A stretch of 34,087 nt of DNA from Aphanocapsa feldmannii 277cV (GTDB taxonomy: Bacteria > Cyanobacteriota > Cyanobacteriia > PCC-6307 > Cyanobiaceae), in the NCBI GenBank assembly GCA_004768415.1, contig SRMO01000084.1:221820-255906 (forward strand). Reading direction: 5' to 3'. Both the position numbers and the translations under genes were made by a program. The notes under the pieces were generated by a model, which worked only from the letters and a program-made list of their open reading frames with translations, had not been told where the DNA came from and did not search any database. Shown piece after piece: positions 1-9,324 of this stretch (position 1 is the stretch's first letter; every line of letters begins with the position of its first letter).

Positions 1-3000
1 GAGGAACCTGCCCGGGCCGTGGCCCGGGGCTTCTGCGAAGCCGCTGCTGCCGACCTCGGCATCCGCAGCATCGGCTGGCGCAGCGTGCCCCTTGACCGCA
101 GCGTGCTCGGCCCGATGGCAGCGGCAAGCTGCCCCACGATCGAGCAGTGGCTGGTGGCCGCTGACGTGGACGCGGAGGCCCTCGACACACTGCTGTTCCG
201 CTGCCGCCGTCGCGCTGCCGACCTGGCCCGCAGAACCTGGGGTGCTGCCCGGGCCGGCACGCTCTATTTCGCCTCCCTGAGCAGCCGCACCGTCGTCTAC
301 AAGGGGATGGTGCGCTCCGCGGTGCTCCCCCGCTTCTACCGGGATCTGCTGGACGAGCGCTTCGCCGTTCCCTACGCCGTCTATCACCGGCGTTTCAGCA
401 CCAACACCCTTCCCCGCTGGTCCCTGGCCCAACCCATGCGACTGCTGGGCCACAACGGCGAGATCAACACCCTGCTGGGCAACCTCAACTGGGCCCTGGC
501 CTCGGAGGAAAGCCTGGACCAGGTGTGGGGTGAGGCTGCCGCGGACCTCAAGCCGGTGGTGAACGGGGCCTTCAGCGACTCGGCCAACCTCGATGCCATG
601 CTGGAGCTGATGGTGCGCAGCGGCAGGCCCATCACGGACAGCCTGCTGACGCTGGTGCCGGAAGCCTTCCGCCATCAGCCCGAGCTGACGGGGCGCCAGG
701 CGATCCAGGACTTCTACGACTATTCGGCAGGTCTGCAGGAGGCCTGGGACGGTCCTGCCCTGCTGGTGTTCAGCGATGGTCGCTGGGTCGGTGCCACGTT
801 GGACCGCAACGGCCTGCGTCCGGCACGCTACTGCGTCACCTCTGACGACCTGGTGGTGATGGGCTCCGAGGTGGGCGTGGTGGAGCTGGATGACAGCCGC
901 GTGATCGAGAAGGGCCGCCTCGGCCCGGGCCAGATGCTGGCGGTGGATCTGGTCCGGGGTCGGCTGCTGAAGAACTGGGAGGTGAAGCAGGAGGCCGCCG
1001 AACGCCACCCCTACGGCACCTGGCTGGCCCAGCGCCAGCACCTGCCCGCTGCCCCCTGGCGCAGCGGCATGGGGCTGAGCGCCCTGGAACTGCTCCAGGC
1101 TCAGACCGCCTTCGGTTTCACCGCCGAGGACTTCGACCTGATCATCGAGGAGATGGCGGGGCTGGGCAAGGAGCCCACCTACTGCATGGGGGATGACATT
1201 CCTCTGGCGGTCCTGTCCGACAAGCCTCACCTGCTCTACGACTACTTCAAGCAGCGCTTCGCTCAGGTCACCAACCCGGCCATCGACCCGCTGCGGGAAG
1301 AGCTGGTGATGAGCCTGGAGATGCAGCTGGGCGCCCGTGGCTCCGCCCTCCGCCCCGACGCGGCGGCGGCCCGGCGGCTGCAGCTGCGCTCACCGCTGCT
1401 CAACGAGGCCGAGCTGGCGGCGGTGACATCCTCTGCCCTGTCCTGCCGCACCCTGTCCACTCTGTTTGCAGTGAACACAGGCCCTCAGGGTCTGGCCCAG
1501 GCGGTGGCAGCCCTCTGTGCCGAGGCGGAGGAAGCCGTACGCCAGGGGGTGGAAATCCTTGTGCTGTCGGATCGGCTGGCGGGGGGCCTCAACCCCGCCA
1601 CCAGCTACATCCCGCCACTGCTGGCCAGCGGCGCCGTGCACCACCACCTGATCCGCGCAGGACTGCGTCTGCGGGCGTCCCTGGTGGTGGAGACAGCCCA
1701 GTGCTGGACCACCCATCACCTGGCCTGTCTGGTGAGCTACGGCGCCAGTGCCGTCTGTCCCTGGCTCACCTGGGAGACCACCCGCCACTGGCTGGCCCTG
1801 CCGAAGACCCGCAAGAACATCGAGCGAGGCAAGCTGCCCGCCCTGGACGACGTCAGGGCCCAGGCCAACGTGCGCAAGGCCCTGGAGGCGGGCCTGCGCA
1901 AGATCCTCTCCAAGATGGGCATCTCGTTGCTGTCCAGCTATCACGGCGCCCAGATCTTCGAGGCCGTCGGCATCGGTGCCGACCTGATCGAAACCGCCTT
2001 CCGCGGCACCACCAGCCGCATCGCCGGCCTCGGCTTCAGCGATCTGGCCAGTGAAACCCTGGCCTTCCATGCCAAGGCCTATCCCGAGTTGAACCGCACC
2101 AAGCTGGAGTTCATGGGCTTCGTCCAGTACCGCAGCGGCGGCGAGTACCACCTCAACAGCCCGGAGATGTCGAAGGCGCTGCATGCGGCGGTGGCCCGCG
2201 GGCCCGGTTACGACCACTTCTCCACCTATCAGAAGCTGCTGGAAGGGCGCCCCCCCACGGCGCTGCGGGACCTGCTGCAGTTCAGGGTGGCGCCACGGCC
2301 CACCCCGCTGGAGCAGGTGGAGAGCGTCGAGAGCATCTGCAGCCGCTTCTGTACCGGTGGCATGAGCCTGGGGGCGTTGTCGCGGGAGGCCCATGAGGTG
2401 CTGGCCATCGCGATGAACCGCATCGGAGGCAAGAGCAACAGCGGCGAAGGCGGGGAAGATCCCGTGCGGTTCGGGGCGCTGAACGACGTCGATGCCGAAG
2501 GTCGCTCCGCCACCCTCCCCCATCTGAGGGGGCTGCGGAACGGCGACACGGCCAGCTCCGCCATCAAGCAGGTCGCCTCAGGTCGTTTCGGCGCCACACC
2601 CGAATACCTGCGCAGCGCCCGGCAGCTGGAGATCAAGGTGGCCCAGGGGGCCAAGCCGGGCGAGGGGGGGCAACTGCCCGGTGTGAAGGTGGATGAGTAC
2701 ATCGCCAGGCTGCGCAACAGCAAGCCCGGTGTGCAGCTGATCTCACCACCGCCACATCACGACATCTATTCGATCGAGGACCTGGCCCAGCTGATCCATG
2801 ACCTGCACCAGATCCACGCCAGAGCCAAGGTGTCGGTGAAGCTGGTGGCCGAGATCGGTATCGGCACGATTGCAGCGGGTGTGGCCAAGGCCAATGCCGA
2901 TGTGATTCAGGTCTCCGGCCACGAAGGCGGCACCGGGGCCTCACCGCTGAGTTCCATCAAGCACGCCGGCACACCCCTGGAGATGGGCCTCAGCGAGGTC

Positions 3001-4281
3001 CATCGCAGCCTGCTGCACAACGGTCTGCGGGACCGGGTGCTGCTGCGGGCCGACGGCGGGCTCAAGACCGGTTGGGACGTTGTGATCGCCGCGCTGCTCG
3101 GGGCCGAGGAGTTCGGCTTCGGTTCCGTGGCGATGATTGCCGAGGGCTGCATCATGGCCCGCATCTGCCACACCAACAATTGTCCGGTGGGTGTGGCCAC
3201 GCAGAAGCAGGCGCTGCGGAGGCGCTTCACGGGCATCCCCGAGCATGTGGTCAACTTCTTCGTGTATGTGGCCGAGGAGGTGCGTCAGCTGCTGAGCACC
3301 ATGGGACTGCAGCGGCTGGATGAGCTGATCGGCCGGGTGGACCTGCTGCAGCCCCGTCAGGTGCGCCTGGCCAAGACCAGCGGCGTGGACCTGAGTTGTC
3401 TGTTGGCACCGATCGAAGCCGGTGCGGACCGCGCCTGGCTGTGCCATGACCCGGATGCCCATGGCAATGGCCCGGTTCTGCTGGACGACCTGTTCGAGAA
3501 CCCCGACCTGGAGCAGGCCATCGCCTGTCATGGCCACTTCGAGCGCGAGATCGGCATCGCCAACACCGACCGCAGCGTTGGTGCACGGTTGGCCGGCACC
3601 ATTGCTGCCGCCCATGGCAACCGGGGCTTCCAGGGTGCCATCAGGTTGCGGTTCAACGGCTTCGCCGGCCAGAGCTTCGGGGCCTTCTGTGTGCAGGGCA
3701 TGGATCTGCGGCTCACGGGTGAAGCCAACGACTACGTGGGCAAGGGCATCAATGGCGGCCGCATCGTGATCGTGCCCCAACCGGGCTCCGGCCGCGTCGC
3801 GGCGGACAACGTGCTGCTGGGCAACACCTGCCTCTATGGCGCCACCGGCGGCGAACTGTTCGCCACCGGCCGTGCCGGCGAGCGTTTCGGGGTGCGCAAC
3901 AGCGGTGCCCGCGCCGTGGTGGAGGGTGTGGGCGACCACTGCTGCGAATACATGACCGGTGGGGTGGTGGTGGTGATCGGCAGCACCGGCCGCAACATCG
4001 CTGCCGGCATGACCGGTGGCGTCACCTACCTGCTCGATACCGACGGCGGGGTGCAGGAGCGGGTGAATGCCGAGATCGTGGCGATCCACGCGCTGGCGAC
4101 GTCTGCCCTGGAGGTGCAGCTGCGGCAGCTGCTGGAAGTCCATCAGGCGCTCACGGGCAGTGAGCGGGCTGGGGCACTGCTGGCCGACTGGGCGAGCGCC
4201 AGAGCCCGATTCAAGGTGCTCGTACCCCCCAGCGAAGCGGCCGCCCTTGGACTGGTGCGGGAGATGGTCAGCGTCGGCTGA
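1..4281 (+). CDS. gltB: Glutamate synthase large subunit, probably ferredoxin-dependent (5' end outside window)
   Basis: Makes two glutamates from glutamine and 2-oxoglutarate in the GS-GOGAT ammonium-assimilation pathway. The frame is open from base 1, so the first ~100 residues, including the catalytic N-terminal Cys, lie outside; about 1,426 residues are seen against roughly 1,500-1,550 for the family. Visible in order: the rest of the class II glutaminase domain (HRRFSTNTLPRW, GHNGEINTLLGN), a central domain, the FMN-binding synthase domain (GGMSLGALSREAHE, GGKSNSGEGGED, PGEGGQLPG), and the C-terminal beta-helix with repeated Gly motifs. Three cysteines spaced C-x5-C-x4-C (GCIMARICHTNNCPVG, bases 3148-3183) fit the 3Fe-4S cluster. 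Ferredoxin dependence is inferred from the cyanobacterial setting; no gltD-like small subunit is seen next to it. The gene converges on lipA with a 17-base gap. Confidence 0.95.
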   Translation, partial: EEPARAVARGFCEAAAADLGIRSIGWRSVPLDRSVLGPMAAASCPTIEQWLVAADVDAEALDTLLFRCRRRAADLARRTWGAARAGTLYFASLSSRTVVYKGMVRSAVLPRFYRDLLDERFAVPYAVYHRRFSTNTLPRWSLAQPMRLLGHNGEINTLLGNLNWALASEESLDQVWGEAAADLKPVVNGAFSDSANLDAMLELMVRSGRPITDSLLTLVPEAFRHQPELTGRQAIQDFYDYSAGLQEAWDGPALLVFSDGRWVGATLDRNGLRPARYCVTSDDLVVMGSEVGVVELDDSRVIEKGRLGPGQMLAVDLVRGRLLKNWEVKQEAAERHPYGTWLAQRQHLPAAPWRSGMGLSALELLQAQTAFGFTAEDFDLIIEEMAGLGKEPTYCMGDDIPLAVLSDKPHLLYDYFKQRFAQVTNPAIDPLREELVMSLEMQLGARGSALRPDAAAARRLQLRSPLLNEAELAAVTSSALSCRTLSTLFAVNTGPQGLAQAVAALCAEAEEAVRQGVEILVLSDRLAGGLNPATSYIPPLLASGAVHHHLIRAGLRLRASLVVETAQCWTTHHLACLVSYGASAVCPWLTWETTRHWLALPKTRKNIERGKLPALDDVRAQANVRKALEAGLRKILSKMGISLLSSYHGAQIFEAVGIGADLIETAFRGTTSRIAGLGFSDLASETLAFHAKAYPELNRTKLEFMGFVQYRSGGEYHLNSPEMSKALHAAVARGPGYDHFSTYQKLLEGRPPTALRDLLQFRVAPRPTPLEQVESVESICSRFCTGGMSLGALSREAHEVLAIAMNRIGGKSNSGEGGEDPVRFGALNDVDAEGRSATLPHLRGLRNGDTASSAIKQVASGRFGATPEYLRSARQLEIKVAQGAKPGEGGQLPGVKVDEYIARLRNSKPGVQLISPPPHHDIYSIEDLAQLIHDLHQIHARAKVSVKLVAEIGIGTIAAGVAKANADVIQVSGHEGGTGASPLSSIKHAGTPLEMGLSEVHRSLLHNGLRDRVLLRADGGLKTGWDVVIAALLGAEEFGFGSVAMIAEGCIMARICHTNNCPVGVATQKQALRRRFTGIPEHVVNFFVYVAEEVRQLLSTMGLQRLDELIGRVDLLQPRQVRLAKTSGVDLSCLLAPIEAGADRAWLCHDPDAHGNGPVLLDDLFENPDLEQAIACHGHFEREIGIANTDRSVGARLAGTIAAAHGNRGFQGAIRLRFNGFAGQSFGAFCVQGMDLRLTGEANDYVGKGINGGRIVIVPQPGSGRVAADNVLLGNTCLYGATGGELFATGRAGERFGVRNSGARAVVEGVGDHCCEYMTGGVVVVIGSTGRNIAAGMTGGVTYLLDTDGGVQERVNAEIVAIHALATSALEVQLRQLLEVHQALTGSERAGALLADWASARARFKVLVPPSEAAALGLVREMVSVG

Positions 4282-4298
4282 GGCGAGAGCGATCGCCT

Positions 4299-5201
4299 TC
4301 AACGGGGATGGCTGCGCATCAGGGCCTGCACCTGGGCGGCGTGGTAGCTGCTGCGGGTGAGGGGTGAGCTCACCACCTGCAGAAAACCGATCGACTCGCC
4401 GTAGCGGCGATAGACCTCGAACGTTGGCGGTGTGACGAAGCGATCGACCGGCAGGTGTCTGGGGCCCGGGGAGAGGTACTGGCCGATGGTGACGATGTCC
4501 ACCCGCTGAGCCCGCAGATCATCCAGCACGCTCAGCACCTCCGCGTCGGTTTCGCCCAGACCCACCATCAGGCCGGATTTCGTATAGGCGCTGGGCCAGC
4601 CATGGCGGACCCGTTGCAGCAGTTCGAGGGAGCGGGCGTAGGCCCCCTGGGGCCGGGCTCTGGGATAGAGGCGGGGCACGGTCTCGATGTTGTGGTTGAG
4701 CACCTGGGGGGTTGCCTCCATCAGCCTTGCCAGGGCCTCCCAGTTGCCGCAGAGATCAGGGATCAGCAGCTCGACCGTGGTCTGGGGCATGCGCTGCCGT
4801 ACCGCCGCGACGCAGGCCGCGAACTGACCGGCACCGCCATCGGGCAGGTCATCGCGGTTCACCGAGGTGATCACCACATGGCGCAGGCCCAGACGTGCCA
4901 CCGCTTCGCCGAGGCGCTGCGGTTCAGTGCTGTCGAGGCCACGAACACGCCTGTCGAAGTCGATGTCGCAGTAGGGGCAGGCGCGGGTGCAGCCTGGCCC
5001 CATGATCAGGAAGGTGGCGGTACCGCCGGCGAAGCACTCACCGATGTTGGGGCAGCTGGCCTCCTGACAGACCGTGTTGAGCGCGAGCTCCTTCAGCAGA
5101 TCACCGACCTCGCCGATGCGCTCCCGCTGGGGCGCCTTGACCCTGAGCCAATCGGGTTTGGGCAACCCCGGCAACCGCGTACTGAGAGGAAATCTAGGCA
5201 C
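4299..5201 (-). CDS. lipA: Lipoyl synthase (radical SAM)
   Basis: Inserts two sulfurs into protein-bound octanoyl groups to form lipoyl cofactor, needed by 2-oxo acid dehydrogenases and the glycine cleavage H protein. The 300 residues match the usual family length. The auxiliary 4Fe-4S cysteines are at residues 45, 50 and 56 ([13 protein letters not shown]) and the radical SAM cluster motif C-x3-C-x2-C at 71, 75 and 78 ([11 protein letters not shown]). A further lipoyl synthase signature, [10 protein letters not shown], and the C-terminal RSSYHA are present. The ATG at 5201 directly precedes [10 protein letters not shown]. It is transcribed away from tRNA-Pro and toward gltB. Many cyanobacteria carry two lipA copies; whether this is one of two cannot be told here. 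Confidence 0.95.
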   Translation of the reverse strand: MPRFPLSTRLPGLPKPDWLRVKAPQRERIGEVGDLLKELALNTVCQEASCPNIGECFAGGTATFLIMGPGCTRACPYCDIDFDRRVRGLDSTEPQRLGEAVARLGLRHVVITSVNRDDLPDGGAGQFAACVAAVRQRMPQTTVELLIPDLCGNWEALARLMEATPQVLNHNIETVPRLYPRARPQGAYARSLELLQRVRHGWPSAYTKSGLMVGLGETDAEVLSVLDDLRAQRVDIVTIGQYLSPGPRHLPVDRFVTPPTFEVYRRYGESIGFLQVVSSPLTRSSYHAAQVQALMRSHPR

Positions 5202-5235
5202 TGCCGGGGGCGGGCATCCCCTAAGCTCTGCTGAT

Positions 5236-5309
5236 CGGGATGTGGCGCAGTTTGGTAGCGCACGTCGTTCGGGACGACGGGGCCGCAGGTTCGAATCCTG
5301 TCATCCCGA
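5236..5309 (+). tRNA. tRNA-Pro (anticodon CGG)
   Basis: A complete 74-base cloverleaf can be folded by eye. Acceptor CGGGATG pairs with CATCCCG at 5302-5308, with discriminator A at 5309. The D-arm has GCGC/GCGC around AGTTTGGTA. The anticodon stem is CGTCG/CGACG with loop TTCGGGA, giving anticodon CGG (reads CCG proline codons). The T-arm GCAGG-TTCGAAT-CCTGT is canonical. CCA is not encoded. It sits in the divergent gap upstream of lipA and before the convergent cbiG-cobJ gene. CCG codons fit a GC-rich genome. Confidence 0.96.
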
Positions 5310-5374
5310 TTTGGCAAAGGGCGCCAGGGGCCGTTGGCAACGTTTTCATCGAGCCGGGGGCGGTGTTCTCGCCC

Positions 5375-7228
5375 TCAGGCCAGAGACGTGCTGGCATAGC
5401 CCCTTGGTGTCAGCAGGTACCGGCCATCGCTGCGGCTGCTGCTGTTGCCGATCAGCACCAGGGTCAGCATGTCCACCTGCTCAGGCGTCAGCGCCGCCAG
5501 GGTGGTGAGGCTGATCGTTTCCTCCGCTCGCCCCAGCTGGCGACAGAGGGCCACAGGCGTGTCCGCCGGCCGCTGATCCAGCAGCAACTGCCTGGCCCAG
5601 CCCAGCTGCCAGTGTCGTTCCCGCGAACGGGGGTTGTAGAGGGCGATGACGAAATCCCCTGCCGCAGCCGCCCGCAGCCGCTGCTGGATGGTTGCCCAGG
5701 GAACCAGCCGGTCGCTCAGGCTGATGCTGCAGAAATCCAGCATCAGCGGCCCCCCCAGGCGGGCTGCTGCCATCTGCATCGCCGAAATTCCCGGGTGAAA
5801 GGCCAGGGCGGGACGCTCCTGCCCGGGCAGGCTCTGCCACAGCTCCAGCGCCAGGCCGGCCATGCCATAGATGCCGCTGTCGCCCGACGACACCAGTGCC
5901 ACCTGGGCGCCGCCGCGGGCCAGGTTCAGGGCCTCGGCGCAGCGTTCACGCTCCCGTCCCAGCTGGCCGTCAGCGCGCCACTGCCCCACCTGGCGCAGGG
6001 ATTCCAGCCGATCCAGATAGGGTCCATAGCCCACCCAGACGCTGCTGGCGGCCAGGGCGGCACGGGCAGCGCCGGTGAGTTGCTCCAGCGCCCCGGGGCC
6101 ACTGCCCACCAGCTGCAGGCTGCCCCGTGGAGGTGCCCAGCTCTCCTCCATCAGGGCGATGGCCAGGGTCAGGGCCCCCTGTCCCTGGTCACCACGCACC
6201 ACGGTCTTCTCCAGCAGCAGCCGGCCGCCCCGCCCCGCCGCACAGAGGGCGGCAGCCTCCGCCACGCTGGCGCTGCCCACCGCGTCCAGCACCCGCTGCG
6301 ACGGGTTGGGGGTGGCCATGGCCCTGAGTTGCTCAGCCTCGAACAGCCGCAGGGGCCACTGCTGCAACGCTGCCAGCTCCAGCAGCGCCGTTTCATCCCC
6401 CTTCAGGCTGATGCTGGCCAGGCCCGCCACGGCCACGACCGCCAGGCCCGCCTGCCCCAGCGCCCCAGCCACAGCCTCCCGCACCAGCCCGGGATCCGTA
6501 CCGCGTTCACAGCCCAGCCCGATCCAGAGGCTGGGGGGATGCCAGCAGCAGGCTCCCGCCACCAGCCAGGGGCCGATCTCCATGTCGGCATCCTCCCCTG
6601 GGTGTGCTTTCAGCAGGCCCGCCAGGCCGCCGGCGTGCTGCCAGTGCCGCACACCACCACGCTGCCGCCAACGCAGCGGCTCACCCCGGGCAGCCCGCTG
6701 CATCAGGGCCGACCAGTCGCCCTCGCCACGGCGCCAGCCCCAGCCCTGGCCGAAGCAGTCGAGCGGTAGCCGTTCCTCGGCACTGCTCTGGCTGCTGATC
6801 AGGGCGGTGCCCCCGAGCAGCGCCGCCAGCCGGCGGGTCTGTCGCTCTCCATCGCGGCTGTGCCCCCCCAGCAGGCAGTGCAGCTGACCGCTGCCGGGGG
6901 TGAGCTGCAGCACGGCGGGATCCCTGGCCTTGTGCTGCAGCAACGGCGCCAGGCAGCGGATCAGCGCCCCGGTCGCCAGCGTTGACACCAGCAGCTCCAG
7001 CTGCCGCCAATAGCGCTGCAGCAACTGGCTGGTGCCGCCGTCGTAGATCAGCAGCCCGTGACGCTCACTGGTGCTGAGCGTTGCTGCCAGGGCAGTGGGG
7101 ATGGCGATGGTCTGCAGGGCACCAGCGCCCAGCAGGGGCCTGAGTGCCACCAGGCCCCTGCGGCTCGGCGCCAGACCCAGCTGTCGCGGCACAACCGCGG
7201 CGGCAGCGGTGCAGTGGCTGTCACCCAC
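5375..7228 (-). CDS. cobJ: Fused CbiG / CobJ (CbiH): cobalt-precorrin 5A hydrolase plus precorrin-3B C17-methyltransferase
   Basis: Two consecutive corrin-ring enzymes in one 617-residue chain. Residues ~1-350 are CbiG-like, with an N-terminal segment (TGALIRCLAPLLQHKARDPA), a GGHSRDGE motif and a C-terminal segment with IGLGCERGTD. From about residue 370 a tetrapyrrole methylase domain begins (LVGSGPGALEQLT), followed by the CobJ/CbiH signatures SSGDSGIYGMAG, FHPGISAMQMAAARLG and ALYNPRSRERHWQLG. The product acts in the ring-contraction steps of cobalamin (pseudocobalamin in picocyanobacteria) synthesis. This fusion is known in picocyanobacteria, so it is not a frame error. The start is 6 bases after the stop of the upstream lipoprotein gene, so the two are probably co-transcribed. 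ATG at 7228; little room for an alternative upstream start. Confidence 0.93.
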   Translation of the reverse strand: MGDSHCTAAAAVVPRQLGLAPSRRGLVALRPLLGAGALQTIAIPTALAATLSTSERHGLLIYDGGTSQLLQRYWRQLELLVSTLATGALIRCLAPLLQHKARDPAVLQLTPGSGQLHCLLGGHSRDGERQTRRLAALLGGTALISSQSSAEERLPLDCFGQGWGWRRGEGDWSALMQRAARGEPLRWRQRGGVRHWQHAGGLAGLLKAHPGEDADMEIGPWLVAGACCWHPPSLWIGLGCERGTDPGLVREAVAGALGQAGLAVVAVAGLASISLKGDETALLELAALQQWPLRLFEAEQLRAMATPNPSQRVLDAVGSASVAEAAALCAAGRGGRLLLEKTVVRGDQGQGALTLAIALMEESWAPPRGSLQLVGSGPGALEQLTGAARAALAASSVWVGYGPYLDRLESLRQVGQWRADGQLGRERERCAEALNLARGGAQVALVSSGDSGIYGMAGLALELWQSLPGQERPALAFHPGISAMQMAAARLGGPLMLDFCSISLSDRLVPWATIQQRLRAAAAGDFVIALYNPRSRERHWQLGWARQLLLDQRPADTPVALCRQLGRAEETISLTTLAALTPEQVDMLTLVLIGNSSSRSDGRYLLTPRGYASTSLA

Positions 7229-7234
7229 GGATGC

Positions 7235-8806
7235 TCAGGAGAGCGATTGATCACGGCCCAGCATGGGACCCAGGAGAGACTGCAGCAGCCGTCGTGACTG
7301 CTGCAGTGGCTGGGGCCTGGCTGTCCGGGCTGAAGCCTGTGGCGCGGCATCGCTGGACTGGCCTGCGCCATGGGAACGGCTGGAGGATGCTGTGTCCGTG
7401 GCCGCTGGATTCGCTGGCAGCACAGCGGCATCACCAGTGGCTGTGCTGGAGGCCTGGTCGCTGGATGGCGTTTCCGCCGCCGGGCCCACTGACCCCGCGG
7501 ACCCATCCGTCGTCGCTGGGGCTGTTGCAGCGGCTGCGTCATCACCCTGGGCCGGCTGCGGGACAACAGGAACCTTGCCTCTGGCCCGGCCATCACCCCT
7601 GGCCGGCTCCTGTTCGCTGTGATCCTTGGCGCTGTCTGTGCTCTGGAGCGCTGAAGCGGTGGCAGGAGCATCCCGGCCGCTGGGCCCCTCGGCTGCTGCG
7701 CCGCTCCGGGTTTCCCCTGACGCTGTCCCCTGTGGTGTCTCCAAGCGACCGGCCGTTGCCCTGTGGCGGGACCGACGGCTGGGTGCAGCGGTCTGCGGCT
7801 GGCCTGCTGGCCTGGGCGGAAGCGGCTGCAAGGGGTCTGTCAAGGCATCGAGCTCGGCCTCGCTCAGCTCACCCCGCAGCAGCCTGGCCAGCGGCTCGGC
7901 AGCCTTGGCAGGGCCCAGGGCAACAGCCAGCAACCGACTGTTGAAGCGCGGCTCCAGCGGCTGCCCCTGGCCATCCAGCAACGCCAGGCGGATGGCGTTC
8001 TCACCCTTGTTCAAACCCTCCAGCCAGAGGGGCTCACTGCGATCAACCAGGAAGGACTCGCCATTGATCGTGATCTTCAGACGCCAGCGGCCGTCCTGGG
8101 TCTCGAGGTTCTGCAGTGGTGCGTTGCGCAGCAGCCAGTCCAGCAACACCGGTTGCTCACTGATCCTGGCCGGCGGCGCAACAACCAGCAGCTCCGGCGC
8201 AGCGGGCGCAGCCAGGCGCTCCGGGGTTTCCCCCAGCCGGTGCACGGTGATCTCTGCATAGGCCCGGACGGATTGAACGGCCTCACCCCATGGGCGCATG
8301 GCGAAGACGCGGATGCGATGGCTGCCAGGACTGAGGTCCTTCACCCGGATCGGTCCGTCGATGTCGGTGACTCGTTGCAGCGGTCGCTCATCCACCAGCA
8401 GGCCCAGATGGGGTCCCAGGCCCAGTGCCCCGGCATCGATCAGTGGCCAATCGCCCACCTCCAGTCGCAGCTCCAGGCTGTCGCCGCTGATCGGGCTGCC
8501 GTCCCGGGGGCTGCGGATCGTCACCGTGGGGCTGTATCTGTCGAGCCGTCGGCTCAGGGCCAGAACGGTCGCTGGCGGTGCCACCTCATGGATCGCCCCC
8601 CTGGGGGGGCTGGCCGGAATCACCCGGGCCCATGGCCGGACGACAGAGCCTGCTGTTGGCTGGTCGAACGGTTGCCCGCAGGCCCCCAGACCCACCACCA
8701 ACAGCAGGGCCAGGCAGAACCGGATCAGCCCCTGCCTCGCCGCGGGACACCAGAGGGAAGCGGCGGTGGGGCGATGCGCCATGCGGTGGGGCAGGTCTGT
8801 CTCCAT
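7235..8806 (-). CDS. Predicted lipoprotein, conserved picocyanobacterial type, function unknown
   Basis: 523 residues not recognised as any enzyme. A basic N-terminus is followed by a hydrophobic stretch and a lipobox (VVGLGAC, Cys43), so export and lipid anchoring are likely. Residues ~90-200 look like a beta-rich domain (SPTVTIRSPRDGSPISGDSL, LSPGSHRIRVFAMRPWGEA), and a second such segment follows near 230-310. This kind of pattern is seen in Ig-like extracellular modules; that is inference. The last ~180 residues are low-complexity, rich in Ala, Ser, Thr, Gln and Pro, with 'RRSRHR' clusters. Start ATG 8806; an internal ATG at 8782 gives a more compact signal peptide. It lies 6 bases upstream of cbiG-cobJ, but a functional link to cobalamin is not evident. 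Confidence 0.75.
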   Translation of the reverse strand: METDLPHRMAHRPTAASLWCPAARQGLIRFCLALLLVVGLGACGQPFDQPTAGSVVRPWARVIPASPPRGAIHEVAPPATVLALSRRLDRYSPTVTIRSPRDGSPISGDSLELRLEVGDWPLIDAGALGLGPHLGLLVDERPLQRVTDIDGPIRVKDLSPGSHRIRVFAMRPWGEAVQSVRAYAEITVHRLGETPERLAAPAAPELLVVAPPARISEQPVLLDWLLRNAPLQNLETQDGRWRLKITINGESFLVDRSEPLWLEGLNKGENAIRLALLDGQGQPLEPRFNSRLLAVALGPAKAAEPLARLLRGELSEAELDALTDPLQPLPPRPAGQPQTAAPSRRSRHRATAGRLETPQGTASGETRSGAAAEGPSGRDAPATASALQSTDSAKDHSEQEPARGDGRARGKVPVVPQPAQGDDAAAATAPATTDGSAGSVGPAAETPSSDQASSTATGDAAVLPANPAATDTASSSRSHGAGQSSDAAPQASARTARPQPLQQSRRLLQSLLGPMLGRDQSLS

Positions 8807-9324
8807 TCTGTGACCTTGACTGCGGGCTCAAGCCAGGTTCCATGGGCTCTGCCGGCAGTGTTGTGCGGTCACGGAGCGGGGCAGGTGATCGCCGGCCAGC
8901 GACGCCAGCGCAGGGATCCGCAGTGATGTGAGCAGGTGCCAGCCCCGACAGGAGAAACAACCCCGCAGGGCATCGTTCTTTGCGTGGCAGGTAATCGTTC
9001 ACTTCGTTAACAGGAAAGCGGCGCAGATGAACCCGGAAACTGCTATTTACAGAACTTGAGAAAGTAGGCCTGGCCTGGCCTGGCATTGAACGTTTGTAAC
9101 TGCCTCGCTGAGGACTGGAATGCGGCCCCTATAGTCCCTTCTGTGGTCCCCTCTCCAGGGGTCAACTTCCCAGTGCTGGAGTGGGATCTCGGCTTTTCGA
9201 GCACCCAGTCGGCCTGGCTGTTGCAGCCACGGGCGGTTGTTTCGGCGACCGTCGCTCCAAGGGGGTCAGCCGGTTCGTCGGATGCCCCTCACCCACCCCT
9301 CGCCTTACCTCGGGGAACGTCTCG
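8807..9324. promoter_or_regulatory. Divergent intergenic region with the psaAB promoter/leader
   Basis: These 518 bases separate the divergent lipoprotein gene and psaA; no convincing gene is seen. A possible -10 (TATAGT, 9130-9135) would give a ~185-base psaA leader. Upstream lie TTTACA at 9046 and the inverted form TTGTAA at 9094, plus GTTCACTTCGTTAACAGG at 8997-9014. These are only loosely like the paired TTACA half-sites (HLR1) bound by RpaB at cyanobacterial photosystem I promoters. A short CCTGG-rich tandem run occurs at about 9067-9083. No clear -35 is present, and the promoter assignment is tentative. Confidence 0.35.

Noticed and set aside
4282-4298. GGCGA...TCGCC inverted repeat containing the octamer GCGATCGC between gltB and lipA
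   Set aside because: Only five pairs with a poor T tail. A single HIP1-type octamer is expected by chance in GC-rich cyanobacterial DNA.
1390-4302. Long minus-strand open frames (377 and 453 codons) opposite gltB
   Set aside because: They are mirror frames of a strongly conserved gene in GC-rich DNA, with compositional bias and no family resemblance.
5240-6769. Plus-strand 509-codon frame over tRNA-Pro and cbiG-cobJ
   Set aside because: It runs through a tRNA and opposite a recognised fusion enzyme; low-complexity translation without domains.
8997-9014. RpaB (HLR1) site upstream of psaA
   Set aside because: The half-sites differ from the consensus at several positions and the spacing is off by one; mentioned only as a weak possibility.
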